A stretch of 64,000 nucleotides of DNA from Ga0077555 sp964500805 (GTDB lineage Bacteria > Pseudomonadota > Alphaproteobacteria > Rhizobiales > Hyphomicrobiaceae). Below, piece by piece: positions 42,552-51,042 of this stretch (position 1 is the stretch's first letter; each line of letters begins with the position of its first letter). The stretch is from contig CAZCQH010000022.1 in assembly GCA_964500805.1 (NCBI GenBank), forward strand, positions 1 to 64,000, read 5' to 3'. The notes under the pieces were generated by a model that made no database searches, was not told where the DNA came from, and worked only from the letters and a program-made list of their open reading frames with translations. The translations under genes were made by a program, and so were the position numbers.

Positions 42552-43318
42552 ACCGCGGTGTAGGCGCCGTCGATCAGCAGATCCGACCCGGTCATGAAAC
42601 TTGACGCATCGCTTGCCAGATAAAGTGCGCCGCGCGCGATTTCTTCGGGCTGGCCCAGGCGGCCGATCGGATGTTTCGGGACCGAATGGGCGCGCGCAGC
42701 CTCCATGCTGCCCGCTCGGAAGGAAATGCGCGGTGTCTCGATGGCGCCCGGCGACAGCGTGTTCACGCGGATATTGTCGGCCGCGTGGTCGACCGCCATC
42801 ACCTTCGCGAGCTGGATCAATGCGCCCTTGGTCGCGCAATAGACGCCACGTCCCGGCGCGCCGACGCGCCCCATCTGCGACGCGATGTGGATGATGCTGC
42901 CGCCGCCCGCCTTCGCCATTGCCGGGATGACCGCGCGGCTCATCAAATAGGCGCCGGTGAAATTGATGGCCACGGCCCGGTTCCAGTCCGCAGGCGAGAG
43001 TTCGACGATGGTGCCGGTTGGCTCTCGCATTGCCGCCCCGTTGACCAGCACGCGCGGCGCCCCATGCGCAGCAACTGCTGCCGTTACCGCCTCTGCGATG
43101 CTCGCCTCGCTCGTCACATCGCAGCGATGCGACATTGCTTTGCCGCCTGACCCTGCGATGTGCGCCGCGGTGTCGGCAGCTCCCTTCTCGTCGACATCCA
43201 GGCAGGCGACGTATGCGCCCGCAGTTCCGAAAATCTCCGCAATAGCACGGCCGATGCCGAGCGCGGCGCCAACGACTATCGCGGGCTTCCCGTCAAGGCG
43301 GAACATCGCATCGGTCAT
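42548..43318 (-). CDS. short-chain dehydrogenase/reductase (classical, intact)
   Basis: A 256-residue SDR. The nucleotide motif is GAALGIG (17-23), the acidic CLDVDEKG after strand 2 points to NAD, NGAAMRE replaces NNAG, and the active site is intact: Ser in IHIASQMGRVG and YCATK. The terminus LASDASSFMTGSDLLIDGAYTAV is standard. It is the last gene of an apparent operon with the RidA protein and the small membrane protein (gaps 32 and 50 bp) and converges with the DapA-like gene. Confidence 0.92.
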   Translation of the reverse strand: MTDAMFRLDGKPAIVVGAALGIGRAIAEIFGTAGAYVACLDVDEKGAADTAAHIAGSGGKAMSHRCDVTSEASIAEAVTAAVAAHGAPRVLVNGAAMREPTGTIVELSPADWNRAVAINFTGAYLMSRAVIPAMAKAGGGSIIHIASQMGRVGAPGRGVYCATKGALIQLAKVMAVDHAADNIRVNTLSPGAIETPRISFRAGSMEAARAHSVPKHPIGRLGQPEEIARGALYLASDASSFMTGSDLLIDGAYTAV

Positions 43319-43368
43319 AGGTCATTCACTCCTTCAGCGGCCGTAGGTGCCGCGCACAAACTGTCGTC

Positions 43369-43893
43369 TCAGACTAGCGCGCCACGGCGAAATTTGTAGA
43401 GAACGTAGGAAACGATGAAGACGACCCACGCGGCGATCCAGAGCGCGACAGGCCACATGTCCAATCTCGGCGGCGACTGCACATTTGCCCGCATGATAAT
43501 TGCGTGAAATGCCGTCAGCCACACGGCCGTGCTGATCCCGATCACGATGCTCAATCGCGTGCTTTCTCCAGATGCTTGTGACGGATCGTGGCCGAGGCCG
43601 GTTCTGACAGTCTCGCGCAGACGCATCAGTGACCAGCTCGTCGGCACCCTGCTGGTGATCCAGTTCCCGATGAGTAGAATCAGCGCTGGCCCAACGGTCA
43701 TCGCCATGGCTGTCGCAATCCACTGATCGCGCGCCATGCGTCCGAGGGGCTGTCCGCTTGTCCAAGCAGTGACAACCACCTCGGGCAATCGACTTCTGGT
43801 GCTGGCGATCCAGAGCAGGCATGCCGTAACGATCGCGAGGAGTCCTGACCACAACAGCAGATTGGACGGTCTCTTCGGCAGTTCGGCGGCCAT
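43369..43893 (-). CDS. small multipass membrane protein, unknown function
   Basis: A 174-residue protein with four predicted TM segments: LLLWSGLLAIVTACLLWIA (about 12-30), AMAMTVGPALILLIGNWI (about 62-79), IVIGISTAVWLTAFHAIIM (about 116-134) and MWPVALWIAAWVVFIVSYVLY (about 146-166). Loops are short and basic on one side, ending KFRRGALV. No motif that assigns a family. It lies between the RidA and SDR genes on the same strand, so it is likely co-expressed. Confidence 0.75.
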   Translation of the reverse strand: MAAELPKRPSNLLLWSGLLAIVTACLLWIASTRSRLPEVVVTAWTSGQPLGRMARDQWIATAMAMTVGPALILLIGNWITSRVPTSWSLMRLRETVRTGLGHDPSQASGESTRLSIVIGISTAVWLTAFHAIIMRANVQSPPRLDMWPVALWIAAWVVFIVSYVLYKFRRGALV

Positions 43894-43925
43894 TGGCTAA
43901 GTTCCCTCGGTTTCGAGGGCTCCAC

Positions 43926-44387
43926 TTATTCCACGATTCGCATCACCGCTTCGATCTCGACCGACATATTGTTTGGCAGCGAGCCCATTCCCACCGCCGA
44001 GCGGGCGTGACGGCCGCGATCGCCGAGAACGGCGACAAAGAGGTCTGAGCAGCCATTGATGACTTTCGGCTGCTCGCCAAACCCATCTATGCCATTGACC
44101 ATGCCCAGAACCTTCAGCACTTCAACCTTGGCCAGGCTGCCGCCCGCTGCCTTTTGCGCCGCTGCCAGCAGACCGAGTCCAACCAGCTTTGCGTGCTCAT
44201 ACGCCTGCTCGACGGTATAATCGCGGCCAACCTTTCCCACGTAGACTGACCCGTCCGGCTTCCGAGGTCCCTGACCGGAGCAATAAATCGTGCGGCCGTC
44301 CAGCTTGAACGGAACGTAATTTGCCACCGGTGTTGGAACGTTTGGAAGAACAAGTCCCATCGACTTCAGTTTTTCCTCGGGCGTCAT
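43926..44387 (-). CDS. RidA family protein (YjgF/YER057c/UK114)
   Basis: A 153-residue trimeric enamine/imine deaminase-fold protein. The family pattern LDGRTIYCSGQGPR, VLKVLGMVNGIDGF and the signature HARSAVGMGSLPNNMSVEIEAVMRI are present, the Arg of RSAVG being the conserved anion-binding residue. It may detoxify reactive enamines from PLP enzymes or serve as a specific deaminase in the downstream SDR pathway. First gene of the RidA/membrane/SDR unit; divergent from the PRC-barrel gene. Confidence 0.92.
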   Translation of the reverse strand: MTPEEKLKSMGLVLPNVPTPVANYVPFKLDGRTIYCSGQGPRKPDGSVYVGKVGRDYTVEQAYEHAKLVGLGLLAAAQKAAGGSLAKVEVLKVLGMVNGIDGFGEQPKVINGCSDLFVAVLGDRGRHARSAVGMGSLPNNMSVEIEAVMRIVE

Positions 44388-44569
44388 AAAGAGCTCCTAC
44401 TGGCTGATCACCACTCACATTGTGCGACGCAATCCGGTCTTTGACCAGTGCAGCACGGGTCTTGGCAGCCTTACGCCGCCGCAGGTGCTAATCGCCGCGA
44501 ACGCAGGTGGAACCCAAAATCGTTGAAAGCGTTTTTAAATATCTCATGCGAAAATCGGAGGATATTCTG

Positions 44570-45106
44570 ATGAAACATCTCGTTTACGCTGGCGTGATCG
44601 GGTTGACGCTTGCGTCGTCGGCCTGGGCCCAGACCACGACTCAGCCGTCTACGACGCCGGCTACACCGCCGGCCACTGCGCCCAGCACGCCATCAGCGGT
44701 GCCGGCCACCCCGCAAGGAACGATGGCGGCTGGTCCTCAGTGGCACCAGCGCATGGAAGGTGAGATGCGGGCGAGCAAGTTGATCGGTACCACGGTGCGC
44801 AACGCCGCCAACGAGAACATCGGCGACGTCAACGACGTGCTGATTGACCCCTCGGGTAAGGTAACTGCCGTTGTGCTGGGGGTCGGCGGCTTCCTCGGAA
44901 TTGGCGAGCGGCTGGTAGCGGTGAACTTCAGTGACGTGAAGATGACTCAGGACGGCAATACGGTCGCGCTGACCGTCAATGCGACCAAGGAAAGCCTCTC
45001 CTCTGCGCCGCAGTGGAGCTGGACTTCCGACACAACCGGACGAACCACGACTGGAACAGGTACCACCGGAACAGGCACCACGGCTCCGGCTGGCACGAAG
45101 CGGTGA
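44570..45106 (+). CDS. secreted PRC-barrel domain protein
   Basis: A 178-residue exported protein. Signal peptide (about 1-20, KHLVYAGVIGLTLASSAWAQ), a Thr/Pro/Ala-rich linker (about 21-55), a PRC-barrel domain (about 68-140, LIGTTVRNAANENIGDVNDVLIDPSGKVTAVVLGVGGFLGIGERLVAV without break in the fold), and a Thr/Gly-rich tail of TGTGTTGTG repeats. Similar proteins in rhizobia are stress-induced and periplasmic; the role is not established. ATG 44570 has a good ribosome site (GGAGG), which rules out the longer upstream start. Confidence 0.88.
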   Translation: MKHLVYAGVIGLTLASSAWAQTTTQPSTTPATPPATAPSTPSAVPATPQGTMAAGPQWHQRMEGEMRASKLIGTTVRNAANENIGDVNDVLIDPSGKVTAVVLGVGGFLGIGERLVAVNFSDVKMTQDGNTVALTVNATKESLSSAPQWSWTSDTTGRTTTGTGTTGTGTTAPAGTKR

Positions 45107-45125
45107 AGTGACGTTCCCCGAGGCG

Positions 45126-45161
45126 AAGGCGCAGAGAGCCGTTGGAGGGCTGCTGCGCCTT
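45126..45161 (+). terminator. hairpin after the PRC-barrel gene
   Basis: AAGGCGCAG (45126-45134) pairs with CTGCGCCTT (45153-45161); inside, AGCC pairs with GGCT. A T-rich but not continuous stretch follows, so termination is likely but may be partial. Confidence 0.55.
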
Positions 45162-45208
45162 AGCCATTTCCGATCCGGGCGCGATTGCCACTTTGACAAA
45201 GGCAAGCG

Positions 45209-45477
45209 ATGGCAAAGCAACTGCATCACATCACTGATGGTCCCGATAAGCCGGCCCTTCTGTGGGCCCTTTCGTATCCAGAGCGCGAAAGCGTCCATTT
45301 CACGCTGGAAAATGACGCGATTGACGTCCGCATCTCACACATGGATGAGCTTTCAGGTGGCCTGAATTTCAAGCTCCGGGGCATGGTAATATCGGGCACA
45401 CATAAGGATCGCCCGTTTGCGTCCGAATACGATGTCGAGAGACGCGGTCGGGCACGCTCACCATTGACGGCTCATGA
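45209..45477 (+). pseudogene. small protein gene with apparent 2-bp frameshift in a GA repeat
   Basis: From ATG 45209 the frame encodes MAKQLHHITDGPDKPALLW... with beta-rich soluble character (ENDAIDVRISHMDELSGGLNFKLRGMVISGTHKD) through EYDVE at about 45439. The frame then becomes Arg-rich nonsense running antisense into the next gene. Removing one GA from GAGAGA (45437-45442) restores a plausible end, TRSGTLTIDGS then stop at 45475-45477, giving 88 residues. A real mutation, a slippery regulatory repeat, or a sequencing error would all produce this. Family not recognised. Confidence 0.55.
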
Positions 45478-45504
45478 ACGCTCGACTTCAGTTCCGGTCT
45501 CGAC

Positions 45505-46695
45505 TTACGCTTTGGCGCTCTCCTTCGCGGCGAGCTTTGGAAACTTGCTTCCTCGCTTGGGGTGCCACCATTTGCCGGCAACGACCGTACCTTCGGCGAC
45601 GATCTTCTTTTCGCCGATCATGCGTTCTCCAAGCACGTCCTCGTAATCGAACTTGCCCTCTTTGACTGAGAGGATGGTGGCGTCACCCGCACTGCCTGGC
45701 TTGAGGCTCCCCAGTTTGGGTCGCCTGAGCGCATGCGCGGCATTGAGCGTCGATTCTTTGATGACCTCCGCCAGTGGCATGCCGAGACACAAAAACTTCG
45801 ACATGGTCGTAACTTGGTCGTAGGCCGGACCGTTGATGCACAGCGTATGGACATCCGACGAAATGGTATCCGGGTAGAATCCATTCGCCAGCATGGCCCG
45901 CGCTGTCTTGAACGAGAACGAGCCCTTGCCGTGGCCGATGTCGAACAGCACGCCCTTCTTGCGCGCCGCCAGCACCTCCGGCTTCACCTTGCCTTGCGCA
46001 GTGCAGGGCGCATTGGGAAACGGTCGGAACGCGTGGGTCAGTACATCGCCCGGGCGCAGCATGTCGAGTACGGCCTCGTAGGACGGAGGTGGATGGTCGA
46101 TGTGGCACATCAGCGGCACGCCGAGCTCGTCGGCGACCTGCAGCGCCACGTTAAGTGGCGCCGTTCCTTGGTCGCCGGACGCATGCAGTCCAACCCGCAC
46201 CTTGATGCCAACCAGCACGTCACGGTTCTTCTCGTAAACCTCGACGGCGTCGCGCGGCGCCATCAGATGCATGGATTGGCTCTCGCCATACATGATCGTG
46301 TTCGAGAACGCATAGATACCTGCAAACGAGATGTGCAGGTAGGCGAGTATGCGTACTTCGCTGCGCTCGATCACGTGCTTGCGGAAGCCCATGAAGTTTC
46401 CCGGGCCGGCGCTTCCGGTATCGATCGCTGTCGTGACACCCGAGGTGCGGCAGAACTCCTCCGCATCGATGCCGAGTGAAGTGCCACCCCAGTAGACGTG
46501 TGTGTGCAGGTCGATCAGGCCCGGCGAGACGATGTACCCCGAGACGTCGCGGACCTCGGTGCTCGAGCCAGGTTTAAGGTTGGCTCCGACAGCCGCGACC
46601 GTTCCGCCCCTGAACGCAACGTCCGAAACCCCATCGAGCTTCTGCGAGGCGTCGATAACGTGCCCGCCCTTGAGAAGGAGATCATAGTCGGCCAT
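45505..46695 (-). CDS. amidohydrolase/deacetylase metallohydrolase
   Basis: A 396-residue amidohydrolase-superfamily enzyme of the dihydroorotase-like deacetylase group (EF_0837-type D-aminoacylase/selenocysteine-related family). Metal ligands: HTH (His64, His66) in GLIDLHTHVYWG, a likely carbamylated Lys in VGIKVRVG, His in MCHIDHPPP, and the Asp of SSDVHT. The beta sandwich pieces at both ends are present (LLLKGGHVIDASQKLDG; GDATILSVKEG). ATG 46695 (MADYDLLLKG) is the natural start. Likely substrate is an N-acyl or cyclic amide; unspecified. Confidence 0.9.
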   Translation of the reverse strand: MADYDLLLKGGHVIDASQKLDGVSDVAFRGGTVAAVGANLKPGSSTEVRDVSGYIVSPGLIDLHTHVYWGGTSLGIDAEEFCRTSGVTTAIDTGSAGPGNFMGFRKHVIERSEVRILAYLHISFAGIYAFSNTIMYGESQSMHLMAPRDAVEVYEKNRDVLVGIKVRVGLHASGDQGTAPLNVALQVADELGVPLMCHIDHPPPSYEAVLDMLRPGDVLTHAFRPFPNAPCTAQGKVKPEVLAARKKGVLFDIGHGKGSFSFKTARAMLANGFYPDTISSDVHTLCINGPAYDQVTTMSKFLCLGMPLAEVIKESTLNAAHALRRPKLGSLKPGSAGDATILSVKEGKFDYEDVLGERMIGEKKIVAEGTVVAGKWWHPKRGSKFPKLAAKESAKA

Positions 46696-46934
46696 GATTG
46701 TCCCACGTCTGTTTTGCCAGTTGGACGCGTACGCTGCCTTTCCCCAAGGCTTCGCGCAAGATGTCAGTGCAAATTCTGCCCAGAGGCCCAGCCCCGGATT
46801 TTCGGAGAGCATGGGCATCGAGTATGTGAAATCCGAAAAAGTGTTCAAAACGCCGGGCGACGGCGAGGGTGCAACGAGCGGTGGCTCGAGTACGATATCT
46901 ACTGCCGCTTCGGTGTCACTCGATCAGCAACTGA

Positions 46935-47747
46935 ATGGGCTCTATGTTCTACGTCGTTTCGAAAACGTTCTGGTTCTTTTGCCAGCCATCGAGCCTGATC
47001 GCGCTATTGCTGATTGCAGGCCTCCTGTTGTCGCGCTCAAAACGCTGCCCGCTGATCGGCTCACGGATGGCGTGGACAGGGACCGCTGCACTTCTGCTCG
47101 GCGGATTGGGACCGCTCAGCAATATGCTGATCCTGCCCCTCGAGGAGCGCTTCGCGGAGAGCGCAGCCAGGCCGTCCGACGAGCCGGCCGCCGGCGTCAT
47201 CGTGCTAGGTGGCTACGAGGATGGCCGCATCTCTGAGCGGCGTGGCACCCTGCATCTGAACGAGGCGGCGGAGCGCCTGACCGAAACGGCACGCCTCGCG
47301 CATCGGATGCCTTCCCTTCCGGTGATTGTCAGCGGCGGGTCTGGCACGGTTCTGCTGGAGGACAGGCCGGCTGCCGAGGCGATCAGCGCCTACCTGCAAG
47401 CGATCGGCATCGCCAAGTCCAGAATCGTACTCGAGGCAAACTCGCTGACCACTTACGAGAATGCAAAGTTCACCCGCGATCTCGTTCAGCCAAGGCCGGG
47501 TCAGCGCTGGTATCTCGTGACATCGGCGGCACATATGCCACGTTCAGTGGCGGCGTTTCGGGCGCAGGGCTTCGATGTGATTCCTTGGCCAGTCGACTTT
47601 CGCACAGCCGATACGGGCGACTGGCGGCGCCCCTTCAATTCGATACCTGCAGGGCTGAAGCGCCTGGATGAAGCTGCAATGGAGTGGATCGGGCTCGTCG
47701 CCTATCGCGTGCTCGGCCGCAGCAAGGAGCTCTACCCCGCACCCTGA
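46935..47747 (+). CDS. YdcF/ElyC-family membrane protein (DUF218)
   Basis: A 270-residue protein with two N-terminal TM segments (about 5-32 and 44-63) and a periplasmic DUF218 domain: AAGVIVLGGYEDGR, LPVIVSGGSGTVLLEDRPAAEAISAYL, RIVLEANSLTTYENAKFTRDL and YLVTSAAHMPRSVAAFRAQGFDVIPWPVDFR. Family members such as ElyC affect undecaprenyl phosphate use and envelope integrity. The start may instead be the ATG at 46944 (MFYVVSK). Monocistronic between two minus-strand genes. Confidence 0.9.
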   Translation: MGSMFYVVSKTFWFFCQPSSLIALLLIAGLLLSRSKRCPLIGSRMAWTGTAALLLGGLGPLSNMLILPLEERFAESAARPSDEPAAGVIVLGGYEDGRISERRGTLHLNEAAERLTETARLAHRMPSLPVIVSGGSGTVLLEDRPAAEAISAYLQAIGIAKSRIVLEANSLTTYENAKFTRDLVQPRPGQRWYLVTSAAHMPRSVAAFRAQGFDVIPWPVDFRTADTGDWRRPFNSIPAGLKRLDEAAMEWIGLVAYRVLGRSKELYPAP

Positions 47748-47761
47748 GCCGGGCCGCCGGA

Positions 47762-48250
47762 CTACTTCTTGCTCGCCCTGGTCGGCGCCTCGCCGACGGG
47801 TGTTGGAAAGCCTTTGTTGGCTGGATTGAGCTCCGCCTCGAGATCGAATGTGCGACAGTTCTTTTCAGCAAGCCGCCCATTGAGTGCTTCGAGGCGGGCG
47901 CGGTCCTGTTTGTAGTCGGTCGCCGTGTCGCGCGCGTAGGTCGTGCTTTTCTTGAGCGGCTCCGTCACCTTTTGCAGCGTTTTGGATGCAGTCGAGGCTT
48001 CGACGCGATCGCCCGCTGTTCGCATTTGCATGATCTTGACGGCAATCGACCCGTTCAAGTTCTTGCAGTCGAGCTTCTGCTCCTGCTCGGTCAACTGATA
48101 GGCCCCGCCTTCGTCAAAACCGCCGCCCCTCGGCGATGCAGCCAGGATCTTGTCCCGCTTCGGTGAAGGGGGAACGTAACCTGGGACGGCCTGGGCGCAC
48201 CCGCCGGCGACGGCGGCCATCGAAAACCAGAAGATGAGGCGGCGCGACAT
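47762..48250 (-). CDS. putative lipoprotein, unknown function
   Basis: A 162-residue protein with a lipoprotein signal (LIFWFSMAAVAGGCAQ, lipobox Ala-Gly-Gly-Cys). The mature part has a GGGFDEGGAYQLTEQEQKLDCKNLNGSIAVKIMQMR segment and a long charged helix (about 85-140, TLQKVTEPLKKSTTYARDTATDYKQDRARLEALNGRL in outline) that is likely coiled coil. Membrane-tethered in the periplasm. The upstream in-frame extension is discarded because the signal starts at ATG 48250. No family recognised. Confidence 0.8.
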   Translation of the reverse strand: MSRRLIFWFSMAAVAGGCAQAVPGYVPPSPKRDKILAASPRGGGFDEGGAYQLTEQEQKLDCKNLNGSIAVKIMQMRTAGDRVEASTASKTLQKVTEPLKKSTTYARDTATDYKQDRARLEALNGRLAEKNCRTFDLEAELNPANKGFPTPVGEAPTRASKK

Positions 48251-48465
48251 GGGCGGTCCGGTGCGATTCGAGGCCGGCTCAATGCGCCCGGAAAATGGCG
48301 GCTGTTGGGCCGGACGGCAAGGCGCCACGGCCAGCCATCCCCAAGCGCGGAGATAGGTCTGCGGCGCCGGGCAGCCATCCGCTGCCAAAAGGCTGGGAAT
48401 GGGCTGGCCGTCCGAGCCTCCCATGTTAGGTTTCGATGGAGCTGACGCGACGGCTGGGGAGCGCC

Positions 48466-50481
48466 ATGACCAACCTCATCGAAATCGACATCACGGAACG
48501 GTTTGCTTTCGCTGGCGGCCACGCCTTCGGCAACGTCGGACCCTATGAGCGGCTGAAGGGCCGAGCGCGCTTCGCAGTCGATCTCAAAGCGAAAGCGCAG
48601 ACCGGCATCTGCGACATCGAGAACGCGCCGCGCGATGCAAAGGGTCTCGTCCACTTCGCGACCGACATCTCGATTCTCAGGCCGGTCGATTCGGCAAAGG
48701 GCAGCAAGCGGCTGTTTTTCGACTGGGGCAATCGCGGCAACATCCGCTGCCTGCAGTTCTTCAACGATGCGCCGGGCTCCAATGACCCGCGGACGCTAGA
48801 GCATGCCGGCAACGGCTTCTTCATGCGCCGAGGCTACACACTTGCCTGGGCCGGATGGCAGGCCGATCTGCTTCCCGGCGGCGACCGGTTCCTGCTCGAT
48901 GTGCCGGTGGCGACCGAGAATGGCAAGCCGATCACGGGACCTGTGCGTGTCGAGTTCATCCCCGACAAAGCCGGGGTGAAGACGCTGCCGCTGTCATCGC
49001 GCGCGTCGACGCGCAGTCACCCCGCCGTCTCGCTCGATACCCGCAAGGCAAGCCTCACGCGGCGGCGCTATCCCAACGACAAGCGCATCCCCGTGCCCCA
49101 CGACCACTGGATGTTCGCGCGCACCGAGTCGGGCATGGGCCTCGACGCTGTGGGCGCGGAGACCGCGATCGTCGCCTCCGACCAGCACATCTATCTGCCG
49201 GGCGGATTCGAGCCGGGATGGATCTACGAGCTCGTCTACGAAGGCCGCGATCCGCTGGTGTGTGGCCTCGGCCATGTGGCCGTGCGCGACTTCGTATCGT
49301 TCCTGAAATCCGGCAAGCCCGATGCCGCGGGCAATCCCAATCCCGCTGGCGGGCCGATCGAGAAGGCCTACGGCTGGGGCCGTTCTCAAACCGGCCGCTG
49401 CATCCGCGATTACATCTGGCGCGGTTTCAATGCCGACGCGAACGGCACGAAAGTTTTTGACGGCATGCTTCCCCACGTCGCCGGCGGCGGCCTGATGTGG
49501 ATGAACCACCGCTTCGCCAATGTCATCGTTTCCGGCGGCCAGCAGTACGAGGATCATGAGAATATCGCCGATCACTTCCCGTTCGCCTATTCGCAAACGA
49601 CTGATCACCTGACCGGCAAGACGGACGCCATCTGCAAACGGCCCGACACCGACCCGCTGATCTTCCATACGCAAACCGCGACCGAGTACTGGCAGCGTCG
49701 CGGCAGCCTCGTCCACACGGACACCAAAGGCAACGATCTCGCGCCGCCCGAGAATGTGCGCGTCTACCTCTGGTCCTCATCGCAGCACTTTGCTGATCCG
49801 CTGCTGAAGAAGCCGACCAACGCCGGCGTCTGCCAGAACATCCAGAACGTCGTGTGGACGTCGATGTTCTTCCGCGCGCTGCTCGACAATATGGATGCCT
49901 GGGCGACCAAGGGGACGTTACCGCCGGAGAGCCGCATTCCGACGCGCCGGGGCGGTACGCTGGTTGAATGGGAGGAGTGGCAGCGCAAATTCCCGGCCAT
50001 CCCCGGGGTGATGACGCCGAGCGCGCCGAATACGCTTGAGCTTTTGGACTTCGGTCAGCGCGCGGACCAGGGCATTCTGGACGAGCCGCCTCGTCGGATG
50101 GGCAAGTTCTACGCTGTCATGGTGCCCGCCGTGGATGCCGACGGCAACGACGTCGCCGGTGTTCGCGCGCCCATGGTGCAGGCGCCTCTCGCCACCTATA
50201 CGGGATGGAATGTGCGCCAGCGCGGTTTCGGCCATGGCGCGACGCATGAGTTCACCGGCTCGACCATTCCGTTTCCCGAGACACCGGAGGAGCGCGCGGT
50301 GACCCGCGATCCACGTAGCTCGGTGGCGGAGCGCTACGCCGATGTCGCCGCCTACCAGAAGGCGATCGGCGAGGCCGCGAAGAAGCTTGTCGCCGAACGG
50401 CTGATGATCGACGAGGATGTCGAGCGCTGCATCAGGGCAGCCGCCCACTGGCACAGCCCCCGCCACGACGTGAAGCTCTGA
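48466..50481 (+). CDS. large alpha/beta hydrolase-domain protein (Abhydrolase_10 type)
   Basis: A 671-residue protein of the alpha/beta hydrolase domain family often found next to catabolic genes. An N-terminal beta-rich domain (about 1-190, FAFAGGHAFGNVGPYERLKGRARFAVD) precedes the hydrolase core with the nucleophile motif GWGRSQTGRCIRDYIWRGFN and a later region RAPMVQAPLATYTGWN. It likely hydrolyses an ester or amide. ATG 48466 (MTNLIEIDI) follows a good ribosome site (GGGGAG); an upstream ATG at 48436 is possible. No signal peptide. Divergent from the lipoprotein gene. Confidence 0.82.
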   Translation: MTNLIEIDITERFAFAGGHAFGNVGPYERLKGRARFAVDLKAKAQTGICDIENAPRDAKGLVHFATDISILRPVDSAKGSKRLFFDWGNRGNIRCLQFFNDAPGSNDPRTLEHAGNGFFMRRGYTLAWAGWQADLLPGGDRFLLDVPVATENGKPITGPVRVEFIPDKAGVKTLPLSSRASTRSHPAVSLDTRKASLTRRRYPNDKRIPVPHDHWMFARTESGMGLDAVGAETAIVASDQHIYLPGGFEPGWIYELVYEGRDPLVCGLGHVAVRDFVSFLKSGKPDAAGNPNPAGGPIEKAYGWGRSQTGRCIRDYIWRGFNADANGTKVFDGMLPHVAGGGLMWMNHRFANVIVSGGQQYEDHENIADHFPFAYSQTTDHLTGKTDAICKRPDTDPLIFHTQTATEYWQRRGSLVHTDTKGNDLAPPENVRVYLWSSSQHFADPLLKKPTNAGVCQNIQNVVWTSMFFRALLDNMDAWATKGTLPPESRIPTRRGGTLVEWEEWQRKFPAIPGVMTPSAPNTLELLDFGQRADQGILDEPPRRMGKFYAVMVPAVDADGNDVAGVRAPMVQAPLATYTGWNVRQRGFGHGATHEFTGSTIPFPETPEERAVTRDPRSSVAERYADVAAYQKAIGEAAKKLVAERLMIDEDVERCIRAAAHWHSPRHDVKL

Positions 50482-50485
50482 GTCA

Positions 50486-50518
50486 TCCCGGCGAAGGGCC
50501 GGGACCCACGCCGGCGTG
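50486..50518. repeat. REP-like intergenic palindrome
   Basis: TCCCGGC (50486-50492) pairs with GCCGGGA (50498-50504), directly followed by the perfect palindrome CACGCCGGCGTG (50507-50518). The TCATCCCGGCGAAG-type core resembles the short dispersed palindromes common between genes in alphaproteobacteria. It follows the hydrolase stop by 4 bp and may act as a terminator. Confidence 0.5.
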
Positions 50519-50695
50519 CAGCAGCGCCGCGCCGCCGAGCTCGATCGCCCCGCGACACCAGCCGAATCGAGAAGCCTATCCCAAAGAGAGCCTCCAAACC
50601 CCGCCTCGCATCTGCAACACGGGGCTTGGGGGCCGGACTGGGCGCGGGTGCCAATTCCGAGGGCCATTCTCATCGGTTGTCATCAAAATTCAGCT

Positions 50696-50723
50696 GGGGG
50701 TGGGAGGGGGGCCGCTAGGGGGG
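50696..50723 (+). other. G-quadruplex-forming sequence candidate
   Basis: Four G-tracts: 50696-50700, 50702-50704, 50706-50711 and 50718-50723, with loops of 1, 1 and 6 bases, fit an intramolecular G4 on the plus strand. It lies 320 bp upstream of the GGT gene. Confidence 0.45.
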
Positions 50724-50792
50724 TAGCCACTTCGGCCACCACCCCTCCAGAACCCCTCAGAATGCGACAGCGCGAACATCGAATTTTATCGA

Positions 50793-50823
50793 TTTTGTTA
50801 ACGTTTCGATAACCTTAACAAAA
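50793..50823. promoter_or_regulatory. AT-rich inverted repeat upstream of the GGT gene
   Basis: TTTTGTTAA (50793-50801) and TTAACAAAA (50815-50823) form a perfect 9-bp inverted repeat. Within it, TTAA-N7-ATAAC is one mismatch from a CtrA site. The AT content contrasts with the surroundings, as in a promoter or operator. Confidence 0.4.
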
Positions 50824-51042
50824 CAGGCCGGAACTCCCGTCCCGAACACTGCGCCCGGGCGAAATCGCTTGGGTTGCTGCCCCGCCAACCGGCCACGCGG
50901 CGCGCGCGGGCGATTCAGCGGAAGGGTTCGGCCGGGCATCGTCGTAGCTGCCCTGCACGTGTCGGGTATTCGGTGTGCGCTCGTCTGTCTGCTACAACTC
51001 TCCCCGCCCGATTCACGGCGCGCATCCTCGCGAGGTTCCCCA

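Larger units (their letters stand above)
50482..51042. other. intergenic region with REP-like element, G-tracts and inverted repeats
   Basis: 561 bp with no gene. It begins with a REP-like palindrome, carries a run of G-tracts near 50700, then a markedly AT-rich segment (50780-50825) with a 9-bp inverted repeat, and ends in a GC-rich leader to the GGT gene. These elements are listed separately. Confidence 0.55.

Noticed and set aside
45478..45646. Continuation of the 45209 frame into the amidohydrolase 3' end
   Set aside because: The sequence is Arg/Ser-rich antisense translation; the plausible end is at 45477 after restoring the frame.
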